From JBCCDY01 sp039030555 (GTDB taxonomy: Bacteria; Bacteroidota; Bacteroidia; Cytophagales; Cyclobacteriaceae): DNA of 64,000 bases. Shown here one piece after another: positions 18,870-28,218 of the stretch; position 1 is the stretch's first letter, and every line of letters begins with the position of its first letter. The stretch covers positions 25,395 to 89,394 of the forward strand of contig JBCCDY010000017.1 of NCBI GenBank assembly GCA_039030555.1. The letters are read 5' to 3'. A program made the translations under genes and the position numbers. A model generated the notes under the pieces. That model had not been told where the DNA came from, ran no database searches, and was given only the letters and a program-made list of their open reading frames with translations.

Positions 18870-18907
18870 GTTAAAAATGGTTAAATATGAAAGTTAATTT
18901 ACGTTAA
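18870..18907. promoter_or_regulatory. Four phased GTTAA repeats, candidate LytTR binding region
   Basis: GTTAA occurs at 18870, 18880, 18893 and 18903, that is, two pairs each one helical turn (10 bp) apart with the pairs 13 bp apart. The block lies 53 bp upstream of the LytTR regulator start and 62 bp upstream of the divergent permease start. LytTR proteins bind direct repeats, so this is a reasonable operator candidate. Confidence 0.5.
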
Positions 18908-18959
18908 CCCGGTCTGATGGACCTGAATTCATTCAATTCATTAGGTTTTGATATAAGTT

Positions 18960-19826
18960 ATGGCTCTTGAAAAAATAAAGTTATTCATAAATGCACCTTT
19001 TCCAGATTCTTGCGATCTGAATGAAGTAGTAAAAGAGTTCATTCCCATTGCACTATTTGTCAGTGCTTTTCTATTCTTTTTCAGGCCGTTTGGAATACAA
19101 TATTCTGAAGGCCCCTTCCTATTAATCTGCTTTGCTTATGGGCTTATTACTTACGTGATCGGTATTGCTTATGAAGTATTTCAACTCTCTGTTCTAAAAA
19201 TTGATAAGGAGTCTCCGGAATGGACTTTTGGTAAATGGATCATCAGTACTTTAATATTAGTTCTTTTAATAGCAATTGGTAACTATTTACTCAGCTTCGC
19301 TATAGGAAATAACAATCAACTCAGCTTCTCAAACTTACTGGTGTTTGTTGTATATACGCTCTCTATTGGAATATTTCCCATCGTAATCATGGGATTGATC
19401 AGGCAATTGAAAAATCAAAAACAAAATGATGTTATAGCCAGTGAAATAAGTGTGCACCATTCAGAGATTGATCCAGTGGAAAAAGGCGAAAGAATAAACA
19501 TTCCATCCCTGAATGAAAATGAAATCCTACAGCTCGACCCAGCAGAGTTGCTCTATTTGGAAGCCATGGAAAATTATGTAGCTGTTCATTATTTAAACGG
19601 GGAGGTACCAACTAAAAAACTGGTAAGGAACACTCTAAAAGCCGTTTCTGAAGTACTCCCAGAAAATCTATTCCTTCGATGTCATAGATCATTTGTTGTT
19701 AATCTGAGGTTAATTCAAGAGGTAGAAGGCAATGCCCAAGGGCTGAAACTCGGACTTCAAAACGTACGAGAAGCGAAAGTACCTGTTTCAAGGAAGTACA
19801 TCTCCATACTTAAGGAAAGGATATAA
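18960..19826 (+). CDS. Membrane-bound LytTR-family transcriptional regulator
   Basis: A 288-residue regulator with four predicted membrane helices in the N-terminal half (about residues 28-50, 57-80, 92-115, 122-145) and a C-terminal LytTR DNA-binding domain (about 185-285). The LytTR pattern is clear: LLYLEAMENYVAVHY, then the RNTLKAVSEVLPENLFLRCHRSFVVNL segment and the final VPVSRKYISILKERI. There is no receiver domain, so it probably senses the membrane directly or through a partner. It is divergent from the FtsX-type permease, a common Bacteroidota pairing. It starts at ATG 18960. Confidence 0.88.
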   Translation: MALEKIKLFINAPFPDSCDLNEVVKEFIPIALFVSAFLFFFRPFGIQYSEGPFLLICFAYGLITYVIGIAYEVFQLSVLKIDKESPEWTFGKWIISTLILVLLIAIGNYLLSFAIGNNNQLSFSNLLVFVVYTLSIGIFPIVIMGLIRQLKNQKQNDVIASEISVHHSEIDPVEKGERINIPSLNENEILQLDPAELLYLEAMENYVAVHYLNGEVPTKKLVRNTLKAVSEVLPENLFLRCHRSFVVNLRLIQEVEGNAQGLKLGLQNVREAKVPVSRKYISILKERI

Positions 19827-19922
19827 CTCCAATAATACCTACCTACTATATTTCAAAACCAACTTGATACTTGTAACCGGTTTCTTTTCAGTAAGTCTAA
19901 GTCTTAACCAAATCTTATTATT

Positions 19923-21170
19923 ATGTATAAACTGATATCATTTCTGTCTATCGTTTTACGGGTAACGAATTCATTAGCTCAGGACAGTTTACTTCAGGTA
20001 GAACTGAAGAAACACATCAAACTCTTAAACTTTTCTGAATGGCAAATCTCAGGGGATGGCTTTGAATGGATCAAGCAAGAATCTGAAGAAGCTCAATTCG
20101 TGCTGATTGGGGAAGAGCATGGCCTGAAAGAAGTCCCGCAATTTGTAACTCATTTATCGGAAGAAATTCAAGCTTACGGCTTCAATCATTTTGTGACTGA
20201 GGCTGGTCCAAACACGTCAATTGATCTTTTAAAAGCCTTGCAATCGGATAATTATTCTGAATCGTTTAAGGCATATTTCGACCAGAACCCTCTGGGAATT
20301 GCCTTCTATTTCTGGAAAAACGAAACGGAAATGCTTTATAAAATTTATCAAAATTTTGGTGCATCTGATCAAACCCTTTGGCCTATTGATCAGGAATTTA
20401 TCGTCTCGTTAAGGCCGTATTTCAAACATCTTGAAAACAAGGCCCCTGATGCGGACTCAAAAGCACTGGCACTGAAACATTATGAAAAGGCTGATTCTGC
20501 TTTTAACAAAGCCATCATTGATAAAAATTTTGGAGGTGTTCTATTGTATAGCCTGAAAGAAGAAGATTTTAGCAAATTGAGAAAAGAATTTTCTGGTTCA
20601 CCAGAGTCAGTCCAAATAATCAATGATTTGCAGGAAAGCAGGCACATCTACTCACTTTTTGCAAAAGGAAAAATATATCAATCTAATCTGGATCGAATAG
20701 CTCACATGAAAGAGAACTTTCATAGATTTTATAATAAAGCTATTCAAAATGGAGAAAGTAAGCCTAAAGCAGTATTCAAGTTCGGGATGACCCATATGTT
20801 TCGTGGAAGATCGATGTTAAATATTTATGACATCGGAAATATGGCTTCCGAACTAGCTGAAGCAAACGATTCGAAGTCATTTCACATTGCGCTGCTGCCT
20901 AAAGAAGGGACTGTAAACCAGTATTTCCTGTTTAACGATCCGGCTGCTAAACAGGCTCCTTATGATGGTAAAAAGAGCTTTAAATTTGCAAAACCATTTT
21001 TCAATCTTGTTGAAAATAATGACGATTGGCTCGTAGTTGATCTTAAACCTATTCGCGAATTACTGTTTAAAAATAAGATCAAAGACCTTGACCCGGCCCT
21101 TGAGAACTTCATATGGAGTTTTGATTGCGCTATTGTAATGCCAACCGTAACAGCCGCTGAAAATCATTAG
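19923..21170 (+). CDS. Secreted erythromycin-esterase/ChaN-like protein
   Basis: A 415-residue protein with a signal peptide (about residues 1-20, ending NSLAQ). The segments FVLIGEEHGLKEVP and FVTEAGP resemble the metal/catalytic motifs (EHG and E) of the EreA/ChaN/TraB-like superfamily, where a glutamate and a histidine activate water. The family tie is by motif and fold pattern, not close similarity, and the substrate is unknown; antibiotic-esterase activity should not be assumed. It lies 96 bp after the LytTR gene and is convergent with the efflux operon across a 9-bp hairpin. Confidence 0.6.
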   Translation: MYKLISFLSIVLRVTNSLAQDSLLQVELKKHIKLLNFSEWQISGDGFEWIKQESEEAQFVLIGEEHGLKEVPQFVTHLSEEIQAYGFNHFVTEAGPNTSIDLLKALQSDNYSESFKAYFDQNPLGIAFYFWKNETEMLYKIYQNFGASDQTLWPIDQEFIVSLRPYFKHLENKAPDADSKALALKHYEKADSAFNKAIIDKNFGGVLLYSLKEEDFSKLRKEFSGSPESVQIINDLQESRHIYSLFAKGKIYQSNLDRIAHMKENFHRFYNKAIQNGESKPKAVFKFGMTHMFRGRSMLNIYDIGNMASELAEANDSKSFHIALLPKEGTVNQYFLFNDPAAKQAPYDGKKSFKFAKPFFNLVENNDDWLVVDLKPIRELLFKNKIKDLDPALENFIWSFDCAIVMPTVTAAENH

Positions 21171-21193
21171 AGTTTATCGTATCTATAAACTCT
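21169..21193. terminator. Hairpin between convergent genes
   Basis: A perfect 9-bp stem, AGAGTTTAT (21169-21177) and ATAAACTCT (21185-21193), with a 7-nt loop. It sits exactly between the stop codons of the EreA/ChaN-like gene (plus) and the DUF2141 gene (minus) and could serve both directions. There is no strong T tract. Confidence 0.5.
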
Positions 21194-21194
21194 T

Positions 21195-21629
21195 CTAATT
21201 CAAAAACCTGATCTCAAAATTTTGTTCTTTGATAGCTTCTGATAGCTTAAATTTAGATCTCCGAAAACTGGGTTTTCCAAATCCATCTTGATTGGTTACG
21301 CCGACGGGTTCTTTGGGAAAACCGATGAAGTTAGAGTCGATCTCTCCATTTCCATTTTCATCATGCCCGATCGATATCGCGTAGGTACCAAAAGGAATAT
21401 CATCAAAGCTAACTCTCAAATCCCCCTTTTTAGCATCAAATATTTTCTGTTGGTATACTTTTGACCAATCTCCAGGGAACCCTAGTTCATTGGAGAATAA
21501 GTTGATATAAACCTTTCCCCGATCACTGGTTACACTCTTAATAGTAATCTCAATTTTCCCTTGTGCTATTGCATGGCTTAAATTGAAAACCAGTCCTAAA
21601 GTAATAAGTATTGCTATCATAGATTTCAT
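21195..21629 (-). CDS. DUF2141 exported protein
   Basis: A 144-residue protein with a signal peptide (about residues 1-23, ending AIAQ) and a DUF2141 domain filling the mature chain. The family pattern is visible in KGDLRVSFDDIPFGTYAISIGHDENGNGEIDSN and in GFPKEPVGVTNQ. The Asp/Asn-rich DENGNGEID loop could bind calcium. It is the last gene of the efflux operon, 5 bp after the TolC gene, so it is probably made under the same TetR control. DUF2141 has no known reaction. Confidence 0.85.
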   Translation of the reverse strand: MKSMIAILITLGLVFNLSHAIAQGKIEITIKSVTSDRGKVYINLFSNELGFPGDWSKVYQQKIFDAKKGDLRVSFDDIPFGTYAISIGHDENGNGEIDSNFIGFPKEPVGVTNQDGFGKPSFRRSKFKLSEAIKEQNFEIRFLN

Positions 21630-21634
21630 GATTT

Positions 21635-22984
21635 TTAAAGTGCTTGTTGTTGTAATCTTAGTCTTCCGCTGAGTTCCATTAATCGAATTTCCGATTGCTT
21701 TACACTGTAATTCAGATTGTTGATCCGGTTTTTAGCTGCGGAAAGATTTAGCTGAGCTGTCCTCACATCAGATGCATCAACCAAACCCAGTTTGAAGTCC
21801 TCATTGGTCATCTCATAATTTAGTTCATAGATCTCCAAATTGGATTGCTCAATCCTGAGTTGCTCTTTGTTATTTAGATATTGAGCGTAAGCGTTTCGAA
21901 GTTGCTTAGACACTGAAAGCTCCGCGCTATTCAATACGGTTTGCTGTTGATTGAGTAAAACTTCTGCGTTTTGACGCTCGATTTTCTGTGCACCTCCTGT
22001 AAATACAGGCCATGACATTCTAAACCCAACATTCGGTCCACTCACTTGCTGACTTTGTAAAAAATTTGCATCGTTTTCACTGTCGAGAAAGGTATAATTT
22101 GCGTATCCTTCTACCTGGGGAAAGTAGGTTGCCCTGGCTATCTTAGTTTCTATAGAAGCTTCTTTCACACCGAGTTCTGAAATATTCAGTTGTGAATTTT
22201 CAGCTTGCATATCGGCGAATAGTTCATCGTAAGACAAATCATTTGATAGAACAATGCTTTCTTGTACACCGAACTCCTTCTCAGGGCTTTGCCCCATAAT
22301 CAGGTTTAAGTCTCTCCGGCTGTTTTCATAAGCTAAAAGGGTATTTCTATAGTTTGCACTATCTGTTTTTAGATCAACTTCTGCCTGCAGCTTTCTAAGG
22401 GAGTTAGCTAAACCATATTTGGCATCTTCAACAACCCTTAGGTAGCGATCTCTTGAAATTTCAATGGTTTCTTTATTGATCTCTAATAAAGACTGTTGCC
22501 TAGCCACTTCCAAGTAAGCCGATACGGTTTCACTGATCACACGTTCCATAACTTGTTCAACCAATAGAGTGCTCATAGCGCTTCTGTTCTCAAGCTGTTT
22601 GTATTGATAGCGTCTTTTAAAACCATTGAAAATGGGAATGGAAAGCTCAGGAGCTATCGTGATAGTCCTTGCTGTTCCATCCAGCTCTGTCGGCTCAGAG
22701 CTTTCTCCAGGGCTTATCCCCAAAGTCTGGATCTCCGCATTTGAATATCCGTATTCGAAACTCACATTATGTTCTAATCTAGGAAGCTGGCCAGAAACGG
22801 CACGAGAAACGTTGTTTTCACTGACTTCTTCATTGTACCGTTCTATTTTAATATCATAATTATTTGATAGCGTTAGGTTAATGGCCTCCTCAAGGGAAAG
22901 AATCTCCTTTTCAGAAGCCTCTTGAGGAAAACCATTAATGTGCTTCATGATTAGCAAAAAGCTAATTGCAATTATCTTTTTCAT
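21635..22984 (-). CDS. TolC-family outer-membrane efflux protein
   Basis: Outer-membrane channel of the tripartite pump encoded with it. About 449 residues with signal peptide (ends NGFPQ) and two tandem outer-membrane-efflux-protein repeats, each with long helices and a beta-barrel strand; LSLEEAINLTLSNNYDIKI marks the first. I chose ATG 22984; a TTG at 22993 would add three residues. It follows the RND gene with only about 12 bp between, and precedes the DUF2141 gene by 5 bp. Clear at family level. Confidence 0.92.
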   Translation of the reverse strand: MKKIIAISFLLIMKHINGFPQEASEKEILSLEEAINLTLSNNYDIKIERYNEEVSENNVSRAVSGQLPRLEHNVSFEYGYSNAEIQTLGISPGESSEPTELDGTARTITIAPELSIPIFNGFKRRYQYKQLENRSAMSTLLVEQVMERVISETVSAYLEVARQQSLLEINKETIEISRDRYLRVVEDAKYGLANSLRKLQAEVDLKTDSANYRNTLLAYENSRRDLNLIMGQSPEKEFGVQESIVLSNDLSYDELFADMQAENSQLNISELGVKEASIETKIARATYFPQVEGYANYTFLDSENDANFLQSQQVSGPNVGFRMSWPVFTGGAQKIERQNAEVLLNQQQTVLNSAELSVSKQLRNAYAQYLNNKEQLRIEQSNLEIYELNYEMTNEDFKLGLVDASDVRTAQLNLSAAKNRINNLNYSVKQSEIRLMELSGRLRLQQQAL

Positions 22985-22996
22985 ACTTTTCAATTC

Positions 22997-25900
22997 TTAG
23001 TCTTTAATGAGATACTTCATTTTTCTAATAGCAGGCTCTACCTCTTCTGTGGAATAATCCTTATTGCTAAACCTGTAGAACCAAGCCCTCCTCATTCTAT
23101 TGAATACGATGAGGAAAATAGGCAGCAAAAGCAGCACGTTGAATAAGCCAAAGCCCATCCCGTAAGCAATAGCGATCGCAGGCCCTTTTAAAAACTGGGC
23201 ACTCAGACTGCTCGAAAATATTAGCGGTGCCAGACCTGCAATGGTGGTAATAGACGTGATTAATACGGGACGAAAGCGAGTCCTTGCCGTTTTTAAGAGC
23301 GACTCTGAAAAGCTCTCTCCTTCTTTCAGGTAATCGTTCATTGTCGATAGCAAGACCAGCGTATCATTCACAAATACACCAATGAGCGCAATCGTACCGA
23401 TCAGTGAAAATATACTTAGTGGTGTGGCGTGAACCCAATGACCGAATATCACTCCAATCAGCGCAAATGGGAATAGTAAAAAAACCATTAATGCTTGCGA
23501 AAAAGAGTTACAATTGATTACGATCAGCGCAAAAACGAAGAGTAGGATGATTGGCCCAACAGTTGAAATAGCACCTATTAGTTTGAAGGACATTCGGTTC
23601 TGACCTTCAACAGTGTATGAAACGGACTCGTATCTTTCTAAAATACCAGGAAGTATCGTTTGCTCAATGTAAGCAATTGCTTTTGGTGCTGATACATTGA
23701 TGTTTGCCACATTGGCCTCTATCGTAATTTCTCTTACACCTTCAGTATGATTGATGGTAAGTGTACCGGTTTGCTGCTCAACTTCTGCTATATCTTTGAG
23801 GTAAAAATTACCTTTAGGCGTTCTAATTTGCATGTTCATAAGATTGTCGATCGAGCTTCTCTCCTCTTCGGTATACCTCACCCAAATTTCAACCTCGTTA
23901 TCACCACGTTGTAGGCTTTGGGCCTCTACTCCAAAGAATCCGGCCCTGACTTGTGCCATTACTGAAGAAAGCGTTAAACCAAGGAGCTCTCCTTTTGGCT
24001 TAAGGCTTATATGCAATTCCTTGATACCCTGCATGTCATTGTCAGATACATCCTTAACATCCGGGTGTTTGATCATTCCCTCTTTCAACTCTTCTTTTGC
24101 TTTTCGAAGCTCATCCAGATCTTCTCCTCTCAGTGAAAAACTGACAGGCAATCCAAACAGACTTGAAGTCGCCCCCAGTCCGAATATCAATCGTGTAGCC
24201 TCTGGTATAGATGGGCTTGCATCTCTTATTGATTTAGAAAGGTCAAATGAACTAACCCCTCGCTCTTCTCCGTTCAAAAAGGTTACTTTCAGTTTTCCCT
24301 GATTATCTAACGGACCAACTATTTGCTCTGCGAACCGAACAACTTCCTTATCATCTTTACGAACAATCGAATAATCTTCATTAACCTGCCATGTAGCCGC
24401 CTCTATTTGAGCTAATCTTTCTTGAGTGAGCTCTTTTGGAGTCCCAGGCGGCAATTCCAATTCTATGAAAATAGCATCATCATCAATATTTGGAAAGAAG
24501 GTGAAGGAAACGATTCCAGTAGGAACCAAAGTAATACTGCCGATTAGTAGAGTAACAAAAACAACTAACGTCAGTGAAGTGAGCAATCCTTTTCCTACGA
24601 TCACATTTTTGAAAGAAGGCATATAGAGTTTATCTCTTAGGAAAGCGATAAGATTGGTTGCCGCTTTTTCAATTTTCGTCAATTTAACATCTCCTTTAAG
24701 CCCCCTGGAGTGCGAAAGGTGAACAGGAAGCACGAAAAAACTTTCCAGAATCGCTACGATCAGTACGGCTATAACCACAAACCCGACTTCGCCAAAAAAC
24801 TCTCCCGCCTGTGTGGGCAAAAAGAAGAACATTGAAAATGCAACTGCTGTCGTGGATATAGCTATAATTACCGGAACTACCATTTCAACAGTACCGTCCA
24901 AAGCTGCCTTCAATGGCGGCTTTCCAAGTTCTTTCGCATGTCGGTATATGTTCTCCCCGATTACGATGCCATCATCAACCAAAATCCCTAATACTAATAT
25001 GAAGCCGAACAAAGAGACTACGTTGATCGTCATACCATAAACATCGACCATCACAAACATTCCTACTATGGCAATAGGGATTTTTAGGGCGACCCACCAG
25101 GCCAAATATCGATCCAGGAAAAGTGCCAATACTACCAGAACCAAGATAATCCCAACTATCCCACTATCGATCATAGTACTCAACCTGCTTTTTAGGTTAA
25201 TCGTACCATCTTCCAGGATCACTAAATCAATTCCCTCATAGCTTTTGTTAAAGTCTTCTATATACGCTTTTGCTGCCTCAGCATTTTTCAGAATATCTTC
25301 ACTATTCAAAGTATATACCTCGACGGTAGCAATTCGCTTTCCCTGGTACAATCGTGCATTGGCCTCATCTTTAAATTGATCTACCACATCGGCAACGTCT
25401 TGCAGATAAACAACATTACCTTCAGCATCAGCTTTAATAATAGTGTTCTTTATCTCTTTAGCATAAAATGACTTCTCATCTGCTTTAATATTAATTACCT
25501 GGTTACCCGTTTCAATATCACCTCCAAACGTTTCCAGGTTGGCATTTTGAATTGCACTTTGTATATCTAATATGCTAAGGTTATAGGTACGCAGGTCATT
25601 TTCACGTACGCTGATTTCGATCTCTTCCTGGGGTAAACCATTGATAAAAATCTGAGAAATTCCGTCAATAGCCATCAAATCTTCTCTTATTTCCTCTGCA
25701 TAATCTTTCATGAGTTGCAGAGGTAATTCACCAGTGATTCCAAATGCTACTGTAAGATCTTTGGGCTCTCTTTTAACTACTGAAGCAGGCTCTACTCCTT
25801 CAGGAAAATCATTGATCTGATCCACCGCATTTTTTACCTCAACGAGTAGTTGATTAGCTTCGGCGTACTCTTCTAACTCGACTTCAATAATGCCCAGGTT

Positions 25901-26161
25901 TTGTCGTGATTCGGAAGTCACTCGATCTATGCCGTCGATTCCTTCTAAGTTGTCTTCAACTTTTACAACCACACCGCTTTCTACTTCTGAAGGACTAGCT
26001 CCAATGTAAGGAATGCTGATATCTATGAATCGGACTTTTTGACTCGGAAAATTTGTGCTTTGGGTCTGGTATAGCTTCAGCACTCCAATCCCAACCAATA
26101 GATAAACAAACAAATTTACGAGTGTAGGATGTTGTATAAAGAATTTTATAATTCCTTTCAT
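22997..26161 (-). CDS. RND efflux pump inner-membrane subunit (AcrB family)
   Basis: A 1054-residue proton-driven RND transporter of normal length with twelve membrane helices and two large periplasmic loops. The first helix is at about residues 11-30, and the proton-relay aspartates are in the GILVDDGIVIGENI motif of helix 4. A GVFVNDTLVLLS motif occurs at the equivalent site in the second half. It works with the adaptor encoded 4 bp upstream and the TolC protein downstream to expel drugs, metals or lipids; the substrate cannot be read from sequence. It is under probable TetR control via the operators at 27284 and 27982. Confidence 0.95.
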   Translation of the reverse strand: MKGIIKFFIQHPTLVNLFVYLLVGIGVLKLYQTQSTNFPSQKVRFIDISIPYIGASPSEVESGVVVKVEDNLEGIDGIDRVTSESRQNLGIIEVELEEYAEANQLLVEVKNAVDQINDFPEGVEPASVVKREPKDLTVAFGITGELPLQLMKDYAEEIREDLMAIDGISQIFINGLPQEEIEISVRENDLRTYNLSILDIQSAIQNANLETFGGDIETGNQVINIKADEKSFYAKEIKNTIIKADAEGNVVYLQDVADVVDQFKDEANARLYQGKRIATVEVYTLNSEDILKNAEAAKAYIEDFNKSYEGIDLVILEDGTINLKSRLSTMIDSGIVGIILVLVVLALFLDRYLAWWVALKIPIAIVGMFVMVDVYGMTINVVSLFGFILVLGILVDDGIVIGENIYRHAKELGKPPLKAALDGTVEMVVPVIIAISTTAVAFSMFFFLPTQAGEFFGEVGFVVIAVLIVAILESFFVLPVHLSHSRGLKGDVKLTKIEKAATNLIAFLRDKLYMPSFKNVIVGKGLLTSLTLVVFVTLLIGSITLVPTGIVSFTFFPNIDDDAIFIELELPPGTPKELTQERLAQIEAATWQVNEDYSIVRKDDKEVVRFAEQIVGPLDNQGKLKVTFLNGEERGVSSFDLSKSIRDASPSIPEATRLIFGLGATSSLFGLPVSFSLRGEDLDELRKAKEELKEGMIKHPDVKDVSDNDMQGIKELHISLKPKGELLGLTLSSVMAQVRAGFFGVEAQSLQRGDNEVEIWVRYTEEERSSIDNLMNMQIRTPKGNFYLKDIAEVEQQTGTLTINHTEGVREITIEANVANINVSAPKAIAYIEQTILPGILERYESVSYTVEGQNRMSFKLIGAISTVGPIILLFVFALIVINCNSFSQALMVFLLFPFALIGVIFGHWVHATPLSIFSLIGTIALIGVFVNDTLVLLSTMNDYLKEGESFSESLLKTARTRFRPVLITSITTIAGLAPLIFSSSLSAQFLKGPAIAIAYGMGFGLFNVLLLLPIFLIVFNRMRRAWFYRFSNKDYSTEEVEPAIRKMKYLIKD

Positions 26162-26165
26162 AATT

Positions 26166-27263
26166 TTATCGGTTTGAAATGGCTTTCGTTCCCTGCAAAG
26201 TTGGTTTGATCTGTTCGTTAATCACCTGATCATCAGGACTCAAACCAGTCACAATAACTGAGGAAGGTAGATAAGCTAATGGTTTAACCGTCTTTAGTTG
26301 TATTATGGAGTCCTTTAGAATGTAGACTTGTTCATTTCGGGTCAAAATATCCTTTGGAAGTTCTATAGCATTCTCATATGATCGAACTTCGAGATCGGCT
26401 TCCAGATACATCCCTTCTTTTAAATCTTTGCCGGAAACTTCGAAGAATACGTTAACAGATTGAGTTGATGCATCTACTTTATCGGATATTCTGATCAATG
26501 TAGTATCCCATTTCTCATTGGTATCTTTTGAAGTAAATTGTACTTTTTCAGATTTCTTAATATTGGTCAGATCTCCTAAAGATATGGTTGCTATTATTTC
26601 GTACGAGTCAGTGTAAATAAACTCTCCAAGACTAATTCCGGAACGAATTAGACTTCCTACATTAAAATTATCTTCGGTTACAACACCATCATACGGGGCA
26701 TAAATTCTAAATTCGCTGAGCTGTTTCTCCTGACTCTTAATAGAATAATAAGAGTTTAAAATTTCATTAGCTGAAAAGAAATATCTAAGCTGTTTATTGT
26801 CAACCTCAGGTAAATCAGGAAGTGATTTTTCAATATCGACCCTGTCAAGGTATTGCTCCCAGGCTGGAAATGATACAGGATAATCTATTTTAAGATCGGA
26901 CATAACCCGAACTAATGATGAAACGAACTGACTTTTCTGAGCAATCAGATTACTTCTGAATTCGGAATCATCTACTGCAACTAGTACCTCGCCTTTTTGG
27001 AAATGGATACCTTCTTTAAAATGTGGACTGGTTGCTAAGGCAATGCCTTGAACTTGCGCGATCACATCAAGCTTTTTTTTTGGACGAACCAAACCTGTGA
27101 TGCTTACTTTTTGTGTGATCAACTTGGGCTCTATCAATATGGTAGAAAGCTGTTTCCACTTTTTCTCCTTTACACTTTCTTCCTGATCCTTCTTTGAGCA
27201 TGCTCCTAAACCAAGTAGAATCCCTAAAAGTATCGGAGTGTATATTTTATTCAAGTGATTCAT
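26166..27263 (-). CDS. RND efflux periplasmic adaptor (membrane fusion) lipoprotein
   Basis: A 365-residue membrane-fusion protein that links the RND pump to TolC. It is a lipoprotein (lipobox LGLGAC, Cys22). The first half of the lipoyl domain (VIAQVQGIALATSPHFKEGIHFQKGEVLVAVDDSEF) and the second half (FRIYAPYDGVVTEDNFNVGSLI) flank a hairpin, with the beta-barrel domain after them. It starts at ATG 27263, 54 bp after the TetR gene; that gap carries an operator palindrome 20 bp upstream of the start, so it may also have its own regulated promoter. Confidence 0.93.
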   Translation of the reverse strand: MNHLNKIYTPILLGILLGLGACSKKDQEESVKEKKWKQLSTILIEPKLITQKVSITGLVRPKKKLDVIAQVQGIALATSPHFKEGIHFQKGEVLVAVDDSEFRSNLIAQKSQFVSSLVRVMSDLKIDYPVSFPAWEQYLDRVDIEKSLPDLPEVDNKQLRYFFSANEILNSYYSIKSQEKQLSEFRIYAPYDGVVTEDNFNVGSLIRSGISLGEFIYTDSYEIIATISLGDLTNIKKSEKVQFTSKDTNEKWDTTLIRISDKVDASTQSVNVFFEVSGKDLKEGMYLEADLEVRSYENAIELPKDILTRNEQVYILKDSIIQLKTVKPLAYLPSSVIVTGLSPDDQVINEQIKPTLQGTKAISNR

Positions 27264-27283
27264 TTTTTAGTTAAATATTTAGA

Positions 27284-27301
27284 TTTAATCATTTGATTAT
27301 A
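27284..27301. promoter_or_regulatory. TetR operator, internal copy
   Basis: An 18-bp inverted repeat TTTAATCA-TT-TGATTATA (one mismatch). It has the same arms and 2-bp spacer as the copy upstream of the tetR-like gene. It lies in the 54-bp gap between the regulator and the adaptor gene. Confidence 0.75.
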
Positions 27302-27317
27302 TTCATTTTAAATTTTT

Positions 27318-27944
27318 TTAAGACGGTTTCTTTAGATATAAAAAGTTGATGATCATCTCTGGCACTAATTCCTTTCGCTCTTCCAACATTTGGCTATAAT
27401 CATCATCACTCAAATTCATTTTTTTACTCATCAGGGGCTTTGCTATAAATGGGAATGCAGTAAGACTTATAATATTCAGGAAGAAATGAACCGGAGAAAT
27501 AGGCCTTATGATGCCCTCCTCAATGAGCTCGTTTAGCTCTTTAGTGAGTTTAGGCATAAGTTTTTGACTGTCTACCAATTGATCCACTTTTTCAGGATTG
27601 TTCTGGGATTCCGACATGATGAATACCGGTATGTAGGGATTAATCTTGAAGAAATCGATATACCGATTGACAAAATTCTTAATCTTTTCATGAAGTGGGT
27701 TATCACCTCCAAAGACCTCATCCATTCCCTGAGAAAATTTGTTTAAAGCCTCTCCAATAACCAAACCGAACAACTTTTCTTTACTGCGATAATAATAATG
27801 AAGGGATGCAATATTAATTCCTGCTTCTTTGGCAATATCTCTGGTTTTGGTAGCAGCATAACCTTTTCTAACGAATACTTTAGCTGCCGCAGCCCTAATC
27901 TTATCCTCCGTGCTTAATGAGTCAATGTCTTGTGATATTTCCAT
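27318..27944 (-). CDS. TetR-family transcriptional regulator
   Basis: A 208-residue repressor. The N-terminal helix-turn-helix is at about residues 15-60: RAAAAKVFVRKGYAATKTRDIAKEAGI, then the recognition helix and LHYYYRSKEKLF. The C-terminal half is the ligand-binding helical domain. It is the first gene of the efflux operon. An 18-bp palindrome lies 37 bp upstream of its ATG and a second copy lies between it and the adaptor gene, which indicates autoregulation plus direct control of the pump. The inducer is unknown. Confidence 0.93.
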   Translation of the reverse strand: MEISQDIDSLSTEDKIRAAAAKVFVRKGYAATKTRDIAKEAGINIASLHYYYRSKEKLFGLVIGEALNKFSQGMDEVFGGDNPLHEKIKNFVNRYIDFFKINPYIPVFIMSESQNNPEKVDQLVDSQKLMPKLTKELNELIEEGIIRPISPVHFFLNIISLTAFPFIAKPLMSKKMNLSDDDYSQMLEERKELVPEMIINFLYLKKPS

Positions 27945-27981
27945 ATCTCTATATTAAGGAAACGATAATAAAACCAAAAAG

Positions 27982-27999
27982 TTTAATCAAATGATTAAA
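27982..27999. promoter_or_regulatory. TetR operator, upstream copy
   Basis: A perfect 18-bp inverted repeat TTTAATCA-AA-TGATTAAA. It lies 37 bp upstream of the tetR-like start codon, where a TetR dimer could block the operon promoter. The second copy at 27284 differs by one arm base. Confidence 0.8.
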
Positions 28000-28169
28000 T
28001 TTCTTAAAGCACCTTAAGACCCCTCCTTTATCTAATAGCAAAAATAGATATCTCATCTACATCTTAGCATCTCAAGACATCCAATATTTTCGAAAAATCA
28101 GATGCCTAACCATTAAGAAGCCATGTCCATTTGTCAACCGTCAATCCATCTTGTCATTCATCAAAGCGA

Positions 28170-28202
28170 TTTGACCAAGAAGCTTAAACCTTCGTATTTC
28201 GA
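28170..28202 (+). promoter_or_regulatory. Possible Bacteroidota-type promoter
   Basis: TTTG at 28170-28173 and TATTTCGA at 28195-28202 are separated by 21 bp, roughly matching the Bacteroidota consensus TTTG/TAnnTTTG. The second element ends 16 bp before the ATG at 28219. This supports the downstream start for the membrane protein, since the element lies inside the longer reading frame. Confidence 0.3.
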
Positions 28203-28218
28203 ATCAAAAGCAAAAATT

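Noticed and set aside
19923..21170. Macrolide-resistance esterase
   Set aside because: The protein shows EHG-type motifs of the EreA/ChaN-like superfamily but is not close enough in pattern to claim erythromycin esterase activity.
24813..25040. 75-codon plus-strand frame opposite the RND gene
   Set aside because: Antisense to a strongly conserved gene, with no independent evidence of coding.
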